Source: Phoronis ovalis (lineage: Eukaryota > Phoronida > Phoronidae). Taken from it: a stretch of 10,477 nucleotides of DNA. Position numbers and translations under genes: made by a program. Location: contig JAOXYB010063156.1 in the NCBI GenBank assembly GCA_028565635.1, positions 1-10,477 on the forward strand, written 5' to 3'. Under the pieces are notes generated by a model. It made no database searches. It was not told where the DNA came from and saw only the letters and a program-made list of their open reading frames with translations. This document shows, piece after piece, positions 1-8,800 of the stretch (position 1 is the stretch's first letter; every line of letters starts with the position of its first letter).

Positions 1-164
1 ACGTTTTTAGTAAAATATCGACCATTTGGTATATTTGGTATCGGCGTGCTATACATGTATATTAATATTAAATAGTATTTACTTAATGTTTCATTGCTAC
101 TCAGAATTGCCATGTCATTTGTATGTGAATCGTATTCAGTTGGATTTTTTGTTCTTCCTTTTAG
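1..164 (+). other. 3' end of an otopetrin intron
   Basis: This stretch precedes the last otopetrin coding exon and ends in a strong pyrimidine-rich acceptor (about 142-164, ending TTTTAG). The reading frame of the exon stays open back to a TAA at 11-13, but the codons before 165 do not resemble otopetrin and have no ATG start in frame, so I read them as intron. The rest of the gene (N-terminal half) lies upstream of the window. Confidence 0.75.
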
Positions 165-1252
165 ACTTTGACCGTGGAGTTCAAACAGACCTTAACGAAG
201 TAGTCGAAGAATACGGATCCAAAATATTTTACCCGTGCACCATAGAGTACGGTATTATTTCTGCATGTTTACTCTGGTTCATGTGGAAAAACGTTGAAGA
301 AAAGAAATGCAGTTCTAACGACAACGACATCGAGCAACGTGCTCGTCCAAATGATTTAGTACACTGTAGAGGTTCTTACCGGGGTCTCATTGTGGGATTG
401 ATTCCAGTCTTGGTAATGGTAATTTGCATTATAGTTTTCTGTATTCTGGAGAAAAATGCATCAAGGAATGAAATCTCGAATGATAGTTCCACTGAATCAA
501 TAGATAAACCAACATTAGATTTTTTCCAGTTTCTTCCGCTAAACATCAGTAGCAAAAATCATTATCATCATCCCCATCCCACGACAACTACTTCTGTCAC
601 ACCGTCATCAGAAGTAAACATAACTCAGGTCATTTGTTTAGAAGAAGACATTAGCGTTGTTGCATACAGATTCGTAATAGTTGGTTGTAACCTTTTTGGT
701 TTAATTCTTGTTCTGGTTGCTTACTATTGTTTATACTCTATGCCAGATCTAGTTTATGATATCAATCTTGAAAATAGTTTAGATCGCGGTTTACTTTTAA
801 TCTCTTTCTTTGGCGTGTTAGCAAAAGTGTACTTTGTGCTAACTGCTTATACTGAAATATATATCAACGATTTCAAACATTGTCATAACTGGTATTTGTT
901 TGTCTCAACGATTGCACACGTGTTATTTGGTACGCAGTCGTTTATTCAAACTATATTTGTGTGGTTGAACTTGTGTACCAAATTTTCCAGCACGAACAAA
1001 ACCGTTAAGAATTTACTTGCTGCATCTCTGCTTTGCAATATATCACTTTGGATAGGGAATATATTTGAGGCAGTATATCAAACAACTAATCCACTAGCCC
1101 TAATATACTATGATGTATTATCTTGGACTATCATAAAGCATATTACATCTGCACTGGTGATTCTCTATCGATTCCATAGTGCAGCATGCTTCTTTGAAAT
1201 ATGGAGAGGCATTTTATATAGGGACAATTACAATGACTATGAGGAAGTATAA
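165..1252 (+). CDS. Otop: Otopetrin-family proton channel, terminal coding exon (partial gene)
   Basis: Otopetrins are plasma-membrane proton channels with 12 helices, opened by acid; they form dimers with two pseudo-repeated halves. This exon encodes the last 361 residues, starting with a codon split across the splice site, and ends at TAA 1250-1252. Counting from the first complete codon, hydrophobic segments lie near 21-40, 73-94, 167-189, 208-228, 243-267, 283-303 and 321-346, which fit TM6-TM12. Family landmarks seen are the FYPCTIEY...MWKN motif at TM6, QSFIQT in TM10, and the TM12 signature ending YRFHSAACFFEIW. The loop between TM7 and TM8 is long (about 70 residues), with four N-glycosylation sequons (97, 105, 126, 151) and a histidine-rich patch (131-138), consistent with an outside position. 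Conserved motifs and intact frame argue for a working gene. Which otopetrin paralogue it is cannot be told from this half. Confidence 0.93.
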
Positions 1253-1510
1253 GTACCAGTTATACAACTGGGAAGAGCCAGCAAAAGCAGATCAAAGTAC
1301 GAATATCATTATTTTAAATTATTTCAATGGCATTATCTTAGATGTACATTTTATCCACTCATGTAATATTTTAAAAAAATGTAAGCTCAGTTACGTAGCA
1401 ATCATTTCATCGTGTACTTAATTATGAAATTATAAATGTAACCAAATATGTAGCCTATAGCTTATAAATATGGCCTTTATTGACTGTAATAAAACAATGA
1501 TATTAAGGAC
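1253..1510 (+). other. Otopetrin 3' UTR (approximate end)
   Basis: AT-rich sequence directly after the otopetrin stop codon, running to shortly past the AATAAA at 1488-1493. The end is placed about 15-20 bases after that signal, where cleavage usually occurs; no direct evidence fixes it. Confidence 0.55.
1488..1493 (+). promoter_or_regulatory. Polyadenylation signal AATAAA for the otopetrin gene
   Basis: A canonical AATAAA hexamer about 235 bases after the otopetrin stop codon, on the same strand and the first exact match downstream. Such hexamers also occur by chance in AT-rich DNA, so this is a likely but not proven site. Confidence 0.55.
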
Positions 1511-2100
1511 TGGTCATAATTTATGGGAAATTTGCAATGATCATGAAGAGAGGATCAGAAAAGTTCAGACCTCTTACATGTAATTGAGTGTCAAAAAAAG
1601 TTTTAGTACCTACATGTGGTCAACGAAATTCAAACCTCTTTTAATTCATTGTGTATAGTACATACATGCCAACTTTGTAAAATAATACAAAAGAATAAAT
1701 TTCCTTGGAAATATCTTTATATGTTGATATAAGTGTTTAATTTCTCCATTGATTCCACATATATACAAAATCCCATTCACAGTATCAGGGTAGATAATTT
1801 TCAAAAAGTCTGTAATATCCCGCCAGGAAGCCAAACAACAACTGCTTCCGTTTTGTCAACGGATTGATCCCAGTTTATTCTGATCATTTTGGTATCGGTC
1901 GGTAAAATATTTTAGATTATTTACTTGGTCACAAATCCACATATCAATTTGTTTCATTATATGTGGCAATTTAAGAAATAACTACTACATATTTAATCAT
2001 AATTACAAGTACCAAATATTCCAGTATTACATTCTGTCAAATATTAATTTTGAATATATTTGCGAAAATTATTCACCAATTTACAATCAAATTAATAATT
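1511..2100. other. AT-rich intergenic spacer, no gene seen
   Basis: Open frames here are short, lack ATG starts or resemble nothing I know. A weak near-repeat around TTCAGACCTCTT (about 1564-1575) and TTCAAACCTCTT (about 1630-1641) is the only structure noticed. Confidence 0.6.
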
Positions 2101-2108
2101 AATTTTTC

Positions 2109-2257
2109 TTACAGTAGGTTTCCGAGTTATGCTCTCCCGATAAAGTACTAAATATACTGGTTTGTGACAGTTACTCAGGTTTTTCTGGCGTCATTTACCG
2201 CATCACAAACCAGTATTTTGTATATACGGAAGAGCGTAACTCGGAAACTTACTGTAA
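2109..2257. repeat. Long inverted repeat (hairpin), MITE-like
   Basis: The left arm 2109-2168 and the right arm 2202-2257 are reverse complements. The outer 31 bases differ at only three positions, two of which would still pair as G.U in RNA; the innermost 13 or so bases (TACTGGTTTGTGA) match exactly; the middle is looser. The loop is about 33 bases. Such foldbacks are typical of small non-autonomous DNA transposons, but I could not identify a clear target-site duplication, so the element type is inferred. Confidence 0.8.
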
Positions 2258-2280
2258 TATATTTTCCTGTTGAGAACTAC

Positions 2281-2489
2281 TCTTTGTTCCACAATGTATG
2301 AAAAATCGAATATTTGAGAAAAACGAAATGTTCACTAAAACACATACAGCAAAGTGAAAACGGGATAGTGACCTAATATGAAGCAGTACATTTCGAATTT
2401 TTGCAATACACAGTTTCCCACAAAAAAAATGCTAAAACTATTGGGCGATAAATTAATATTGAAAAACAATATTCTAACCGATGTCGCTG
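2281..2489 (+). repeat. Left arm of a diverged ~210-bp inverted repeat pair
   Basis: This segment is the reverse complement of 2907-3125. By hand alignment a core of 93 bases (about 2325-2417) differs at roughly 11 positions, and the outer 35 bases differ at about four; the remainder has small gaps and lower identity. The short open frames in both arms are not preserved between copies because of single-base indels, which argues against a present coding role. It begins about 23 bases after the hairpin ending at 2257. Confidence 0.8.
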
Positions 2490-2906
2490 CACAGTGTTGC
2501 ATGGGATTTTGCAACATAACAGGTACTTGCGTCATTTGCATACGAATTACTGACCTGCAACGTCCAGGTAAAGAGCCATTCATTTCCCAATTATGACTAG
2601 TTACCCGAGATGCAGTTTAGAAGGGACCCTCTCATAACTTGTCTTGTTCGTGGTTTTATATTATTGTAATAGCTTTGCTATTGGCGGATCTATGCGAAAA
2701 CATTATTGAATTTATTTTAGATTTACACGAAAAGGAAAAAACTAGATTTAAAACATATTAGTGATCTATGCACATTTCTTAAAAAGAACGTCATAATAAA
2801 ATACAACTTCCTGTTAAATAGTATACGTGCATACGTAGAACAATCATAAATCTTTTGAAATGATCCCTTTTAGAACGGGCTCTTCTGGCTACCTGCTTAG
2901 CTGCTT
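2490..2906. other. Spacer between the two inverted arms
   Basis: About 417 bases of AT-rich sequence enclosed by the inverted pair. On the minus strand a short frame reading out of the right arm into this spacer gives a lysine/arginine-rich stretch (VAEAAKQVARRARSKRD, near 2865-2914) before a stop; I do not recognise it. No transposase or other known protein is visible. Confidence 0.55.
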
Positions 2907-3125
2907 CAGCGACATTTGGCAAGAATAATGCTTTTCAATGTTAAATTGCCGCCTATTAGTTTTAGTATCCTCTTGCCAGAAACTGTGTATTGCAAAAATT
3001 CGAAATGTATTATATAATACTAGGTCATCATCCCGTTTCCATTTTGCTGTATGTGTTTTAGTGGACATTTCACTTTCTTTAAGTTATCGCAAAAATTCGA
3101 TTCTTTATACATTATGGAACAAAGA
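2907..3125 (-). repeat. Right arm of the diverged ~210-bp inverted repeat pair
   Basis: Reverse complement of 2281-2489. The match runs from the CAGCGAC at 2907-2913, which pairs with GTCGCTG at 2483-2489, out to TCTTTGTTCCA (read on the minus strand) at 3115-3125. Either the pair forms the two ends of one old element or two copies of one interspersed repeat landed in opposite orientation. Confidence 0.8.
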
Positions 3126-4330
3126 ATAATTAAAAGTATATCAGCCTGCTATTACTGACAATAACTCTGTCGTCGCACTTTTCACTATGTGATATATTTT
3201 TAAGTATTGTATTGGAAACAAAAGAAAATTAGTAAAGCAATAATTAATTTGAAATTGTTCCCATGTGTCATGATGAAATTCCTTATTTGTTATAAAAATA
3301 ATTTTTTCATCATGCTGATGACATTTTGTTGACATTGACATATAATATAGACATCGATACCGTATGTTTTGAATAATTACACAAAGTGCAGCATATCAGG
3401 AAAATATGAATTTGTATTGAAATAAATTTGACAGTGTAACCATTACAGAAAGTTATTTGACATGTCAAAGAAATGATAGACGTCAGTGAATGTTTATGTA
3501 AGCATTAACAAAATATGGATGTAATATAATGCAGCTATACTTTGGATGATTAAAACATATGTAACACGTATATTAAAATTGAAAAATAAGATAATTTATA
3601 AACCTTCGATTTAAAATATTTTTATAAATTAAAGGAATGTTTTTGGGGAGTTACAGTGAGAAACTTGGCTAACTACGTCTGTTACGAACAGTAAAAAAAT
3701 CACTTTTGGAACATGGTGCTAAAATTGGTACCTGTTCAGTGAATTGCAAACAAGGCATATATACAAATATTTGTTCTTCTCCTTGTAAAATACAAACACA
3801 AAATCATAACTATCGGTCAATCATGGCACACACTATATCTTTATAAATAGGCGTTAAAAAGAACTATTCAGTACAAGTACTTTTAAAGAAACATATCTAA
3901 ATATCAGTCACGTTTTTCTGTATCCGTTTCTATGACTTGCTGTTCGGTAAGTAGTTTAAATTTTATACCTAATCAATTGAAGTAACTACGAAACATTGTT
4001 AATTAATTTGTCGATCGGGGTGCATCCATGCCTTCCCATAATATTACCAAAGACTATTTTCACAGCATTGACAATAATAATAATGAATATATTGGTATCA
4101 AGATTAGTTATAATACAAAAACCATGTTCACCTTACAGCCTGCTTACAGTATTTTAAAAAACAGAAAGAGTATTTTAACCGTTTAAAAAAATACTCCTAG
4201 TAATATAAAAGAGGGTCGATTACCAGTATAAAGCGGGTACTAAACCCCTTAAACAAATGACCTGGAGTCCTAAGGAACCCCGGCCAGGACCCGAATTTCA
4301 CAGAATATGGAATAGCTACACCGGCATAAG
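3126..4330. other. AT-rich intergenic spacer with small palindromes only
   Basis: No gene recognised. Minor structures are a perfect 10-bp inverted repeat (CATGATGAAA at 3269-3278 with its complement at 3305-3314), a short AAT run near 4073-4083, and a 9-bp inverted repeat (GAGTATTTT at 4168-4176, complement at 4188-4196). These are within what AT-rich DNA produces by chance. Confidence 0.55.
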
Positions 4331-4470
4331 TGAATCTAGATTCATAAAGGATCAAAATTCGCTCAAGACGTCATGCATGTATGACCAACATTAGCAATGC
4401 TAATCAGTGATACATGCCCACAGCGCCGCATAATGTGTCTCGTGACCAAGTTTGATCCCAATTCGATACA
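4331..4470. repeat. Degenerate foldback repeat
   Basis: Centred on ATTAGC/GCTAAT at 4390-4404, with GCATGTAT at 4375-4382 pairing with ATACATGC at 4410-4417, and looser pairing outward (GGATCAAA near 4350 against TTTGATCC near 4450). The 14-base palindrome TGAATCTAGATTCA lies on its left side (4331-4344). The tract from 4240 is richer in G+C than its surroundings. It is probably the decayed remnant of a small inverted-repeat element, and its limits are uncertain. Confidence 0.45.
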
Positions 4471-5146
4471 CGAATAGGATAAAAAAACATTAATATTATT
4501 CTGCTTTATTAAATTTATCGGATTATCGATAACAGTAAAAACTTTCGTAATGCACTCTACATGTATGAGAACCACATTTCAAAAGTTTGTGGAACTGAAC
4601 CCGAGATCGAGAAGCTGTTAAAGACGAAGTAAGTACCTCCACAATATATTTTCTAGATCTCAGTAATTGTATGTGTGACACCCAATGGTAGAAGTAGCGT
4701 TATATTTTGAATTTTCCGGCCGTATGTTCGATAGTAAATAATCAAAAAAATATCAAATTCAGTCAGTATTGGTCCACACGTTTCGATTGTTTTCATTGAT
4801 AGATAGATAATACATAATGCATATGCAAAATATATTCCTTACAAACAAGATATCGTAGGAGGTTAGAAGTAGTAGGGTTCGTCTAATAAACAAAACACTC
4901 GAGGATCTATTCCCAAGTGTACTGTGTATTACAATAATAAATTGGACGGCTAACTTTCGATGATCAGATTGACCAAAGATATTAGCTACTTATTTATTGA
5001 GTTTATAAAAGCATTTATGTTGGGGTCTCCGTTTTGGAGTATATTTTCGCCAGTTGATATGGAACTATTATAACTAACAAATGTTAATCTTAAAAAAAGC
5101 AAATGATCACACTTGTAGTTTTATATACCAACATATACTTCAAAGA
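4471..5146. other. AT-rich intergenic spacer, no gene seen
   Basis: No conserved protein, RNA gene or clear repeat recognised. The minus-strand frames here are short and resemble nothing familiar. Confidence 0.55.
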
Positions 5147-5181
5147 CTCAAATGTGAGGGGGAGGGGGTACCCCCAAGGTA

Positions 5182-5197
5182 CATTGCTCGCACTTAA
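5182..5197 (+). repeat. GCTCGC motif, short copy 1
   Basis: Sequence CATTGCTCGCACTTAA. It is the same motif as the two longer copies downstream but lacks the seven-base internal duplication. Confidence 0.6.
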
Positions 5198-5204
5198 AAA
5201 TCGG

Positions 5205-5227
5205 CAATGCTCGCTGCTCGCACTTAA
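5205..5227 (+). repeat. GCTCGC motif, copy 2
   Basis: A 23-base copy, CAATGCTCGC followed by TGCTCGC and ACTTAA. It differs from copy 3 at one base. Confidence 0.75.
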
Positions 5228-5318
5228 GAAGAAAAATTGACAACCAAAAAAAAAGGCCTTCAAAACTAATTTGTTCACTAGAATTAAAGAAAATATCCAA
5301 AATAATGTTCGCCAAAGA

Positions 5319-5341
5319 CAATGCTCGCTCCTCGCACTTAA
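5319..5341 (+). repeat. GCTCGC motif, copy 3
   Basis: A 23-base copy starting 114 bases after copy 2 begins, identical except for C in place of G in the middle. A further partial echo, GGCAATGCC, follows at 5354-5362. Confidence 0.75.
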
Positions 5342-5373
5342 CAGACCAACTAAGGCAATGCCCTCAAATGTGA

Positions 5374-5691
5374 TCTTTCCAAAATTCTGATTGTTGTGTA
5401 TGTGACGTGATACACTCTAGAAAAGATTATCAAATTTATGGAATTCAATATTGTCCTCACAAAGCTACAACTTTCGGCATTGGTGTAACACAATGTTATC
5501 AATAAAATAAACAAATGGGATAATAACTGAATTTGATTATTTGTTACGTGAAAAGAAAGGAAATATTTTTTTTCATTGATAAATGCATACTTGAACTTGA
5601 ACCGCACTCAAAATGATAATTTTAATTATAGAATAAAAATATATTGAAATTACTAAAGAAAAGTAATGCTTTATGAATATTTGTGTATTTA
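5374..5691. other. Upstream region of the ligand-gated channel gene
   Basis: AT-rich and without a recognised gene. It may hold regulatory DNA or upstream untranslated exons of the following gene, but nothing specific can be shown. Confidence 0.45.
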
Positions 5692-5728
5692 TTTATACGT
5701 GTTATCTGGACATAATTCTCACTTTCAG
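5692..5728 (+). promoter_or_regulatory. Possible TATA/initiator core promoter or 5'-UTR splice acceptor
   Basis: TTTATAC at 5692-5698 lies about 30 bases before CTTTCAG at 5722-5728, where TCAG fits an initiator. The same TTCTCACTTTCAG could instead be a splice acceptor for an untranslated exon that then carries the ATG at 5785. The sequence alone does not decide. Confidence 0.3.
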
Positions 5729-5784
5729 AAAAACGCCAGCTTGTCATTCACAATAACAGTAGTGTGTGAAGTAGGAGAGCCACA

Positions 5785-5843
5785 ATGAGTTCTTTACTCT
5801 GGCTTGTTGCTGCAACCTTGGCCGCAACCATCGAAGGTCTTCT
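5785..5843 (+). CDS. Channel exon 1: start codon and signal peptide
   Basis: ATG at 5785 opens MSSLLWLVAATLAATIEG, a short hydrophobic signal sequence with small residues before the likely cleavage site. The donor is GTAAGT at 5844, and two bases of the Leu-20 codon are left over. The context CACAATGA has A at -3, suitable for initiation. The next exon joins in the correct phase. Confidence 0.85.
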
Positions 5844-8800
5844 GTAAGTACATTGGATCAATACATCTTTGTTCTTGCTCCTTATTCTGTTAAATAATGT
5901 TTCGTATTTTCGTTATTTTTTGCCATCGCTGTGAGAAAAAAAAATAGTAGCTGAACTTCGTCCTTACTAGAGATGAGGAATTTGTGCAGTAGCATTTATT
6001 TATCGAGGATATCTTGGACCGAATTAAATGTACCTTTGTTTATATCGGTAAATGAACCTGCTTTTCCATACTGAGACTGTTGATGGTGCCTTGTAAATTT
6101 AGATATACCTAATCCAACTAATCTAGGATATATAAAACTCTAAACTCTTAGAGTTTTATATATCCTAGAACTAACTGACGATGCAATTTCCAACTAAATA
6201 TGAAAACAAATCTTTAAAAACTTAGTTTTCATCATTGCCTGTGTTTTTTGTGCCTCCAATAATTTAATAGAATGCAAAAATCCATATCAGAGAAAACCGT
6301 AACAAATTCCAAAACAAACAATGCAGTGTAGGTAAAATGCCTGGGGTCATAGCCTTGACATTCATTTCATTAATATCTCTATTCTATACCGACACAAACA
6401 TGTGATTACCAAAGTTGGGAAAATGCCATATGCATTCACTGAAGATTTGTGTACCATTTTAATTTAAAAATTGAAATCTATTAAATACAATCATATTTTT
6501 CTAGGTTTAACGAGTCCGTTGCTCAGAATGAAGTACTGAATACAATTTTCGCTAATTACGATAACAAACTTCGTCCTTATCCTGAAAACGGTAAGTGTAA
6601 AATTAAAAGTAAAATACAACATGTAAATGACAAGTTTTAATCAAAAAACTCACAATTTGCATTTACAATTACATAAGTCACGCAAGGACGTGATATCTCA
6701 AGACAGTGAAATATCTCTGAAAACCATTGAAGTAAAGTCTATCTTAAAATATTATTTTATCTGTATGGAAGTTGGAGTCTTATTTTTTTAACAAATCTTC
6801 GTCTGTTTGAGAGAACTTTCTTATTTGAACTCCCAGCGACCATTTACAATTATTTTATGGTATTTTAAAGCAAATAACGAGAAATAATATATGTGATGAT
6901 AGTAAGCTAGAATGTGTACTTAATGACTTAACAGCCAAGGGAACCCTTTGTCTTTCTAGCATCTTCCTCTGAGATCACGTACAATTGACCATGCTAATGC
7001 ACATGGTTCTGTGCAGGTCAACTGTTTGCATGACCACAGTCAATTGTGGGCGACCTCAGAAATGGAAGGGGTTTAAAAATGAAGTATGGGTAGGCCTGAT
7101 TTTTAAAGATTATATATATTTTGCTTAAAATTGTATTACAGGTGGACCCACTAGCGTTACCATAGATATGTACATCAATTCATTTAGTGAGCTTAAAGAA
7201 ATGAACATGGTATGACATTTTGTGCTTGCGGCAGTCAGCTCGGTGTTTGTTGACCAAATATCAAATTAAATATTTATATTTAGTATGTGATAAAATAAAT
7301 TCACAGTTGCACAAATTATACATTGTAGTTACGTTTACCGGGCGTTTATTGAAGGTTTTCTACTAAAAGTAAACGATCCTTATTATTGTAGGAATACAAA
7401 CTGGATCTGTATCTTAGACAACGTTGGAAGGATCCAAGACTTGCTTTTCCAGAATTCAAATATAACGACACTGTTGCGTTACCATACGATGATATAGACA
7501 AATTGTGGCTACCAGATTTATTCATTTCAAATTCAAAGACAGGACTCAAGCACGATATTACTGTTCCAAATACATTTTTATGGTTTTCATCGAATGGAAA
7601 TATTGTCTACAGTCAAAGGTAGAAGGGGTAATTGAATTTCAGAGTAGAGCCAAAATCAGAAGTTTTTAAGTGCAGATCTAATCACCTAGAAGTAAATATG
7701 CCTATACGCGTTGTATTATTTGTTTGACCACTGATCTAAAGATTTATATTTGGAAATCCATAGAAGGAATGGCTGCATCAACAAAACACATTTTCTGGAT
7801 CTTTACGGGTCATATTTGCATATTGATTTAAATCAAAAATAATAATTACTGTAAAATATAGATTATTATAATGTTTAGACATAGTTGCAGTAATAATAGA
7901 CACATGCATAATTAAAGCTGAAGGCACAGTCATTTTTTCAGATTATCGTTAACGATGGCCTGCTTCATGCAATTCCATTTATTCCCAGGCGACAATCAGA
8001 CTTGTCCACTGGTTATTGAAAGCTGTAAGTTTTTAAAACTTAATGTTAAATGTAACACAAATAACTCGTTGTATTAGAAAAGAAAGCCATAATCTTAGCT
8101 TCTATCGTACAATAAAGCCACTTCATAATGCATTTTGTATTGCGTGGAAAATGTAGTACAAAATCAAACAACTTCCTGTATTTTCATCATAAAATTATCG
8201 CTGTTTATTTTTGTAACTGTGTTCTTTAAGTTGAAATAAAAACGCTGCAATCATCTGTTATAGTTATATTTACTCCATCCTTTTAGACGGTTACCGCGTG
8301 GCTGATCTGGTATTTAGTTGGACGACTGATAAAAAACCTGTTGAACTCAATAAGAATATACAGCTACCAGAATTTGAACTCCTTCGTGACGATACCGAAT
8401 ATGAAAACTGTACTTCTGTGTTTGCTGCAACAGGTAAGTGTGCAAACTGCAGATCAGATAGCACTGAGTGACAAATGAATGCAGACTGAACAAATGTGCG
8501 AAGTAATACTGAACCTAAATACCTGAAGAACTGATTACTATAGTGTGTTTTTGTAATAAACTACAACTTTTGTCCAAATTAATTGTAGCCCATTTCGGAA
8601 ATGGTGTTGATCACTATGAGATGATAATTTTAAAACAATTACAGAAATTCACCAAGCGGACTAAACATTTTGTTTGTTGGTGATCATATTCTATGAGATG
8701 GGAATCAAAAGGAAAACATTTTTTGTTTTTGTTTTCTGCAAATTCACGTATTAATATTACATTTAGAAATACATGCTTCACTCAAATTATTCTCTATGAC

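Larger units (their letters stand above)
5147..5373. mobile_element. Possible short inserted element with internal GCTCGC-rich repeats
   Basis: The 11-base word CTCAAATGTGA occurs at 5147-5157 and again at 5363-5373, as a target-site duplication would. Between them is sequence unlike its surroundings: a G-rich start, the palindrome GGGGGTACCCCC at 5164-5175, a poly-A run near 5247-5255, and three related copies of a GCTCGC-containing motif. It encodes no protein I can see. The insertion reading is inference; the repeats themselves are plain. Confidence 0.4.

Noticed and set aside
26-164. Open frame upstream of the otopetrin exon
   Set aside because: It begins at TTG, not ATG, does not resemble otopetrin, and is separated by a strong acceptor at 163-164; a stop at 11-13 blocks further extension. 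It is intron.
1179-1421. Overlapping + frame at the end of the otopetrin exon
   Set aside because: It is a shifted frame over conserved otopetrin codons and continues into the 3' UTR; nothing supports it.
1646-1834. Minus-strand 62-codon frame
   Set aside because: It starts at TTG, has no splice-bounded structure or recognised homology, and lies in AT-rich spacer.
2378-2596. Short + frame over the left inverted-repeat arm
   Set aside because: The other arm has a one-base indel and stop codons in the equivalent frame, so the frame is not conserved between copies.
3311-3345. CTGATGA near a possible hammerhead ribozyme, which bivalve repeats often carry
   Set aside because: No GAAA core strand and no flanking helices follow on this strand; a second match on the minus strand near 607-613 also lacks them.
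4363-4575. Minus-strand 70-codon frame
   Set aside because: It lies across the foldback repeat, has no known motif, and looks incidental.
7346-7549. Minus-strand frame over channel exon 4
   Set aside because: It is the antisense shadow of a strongly conserved exon.
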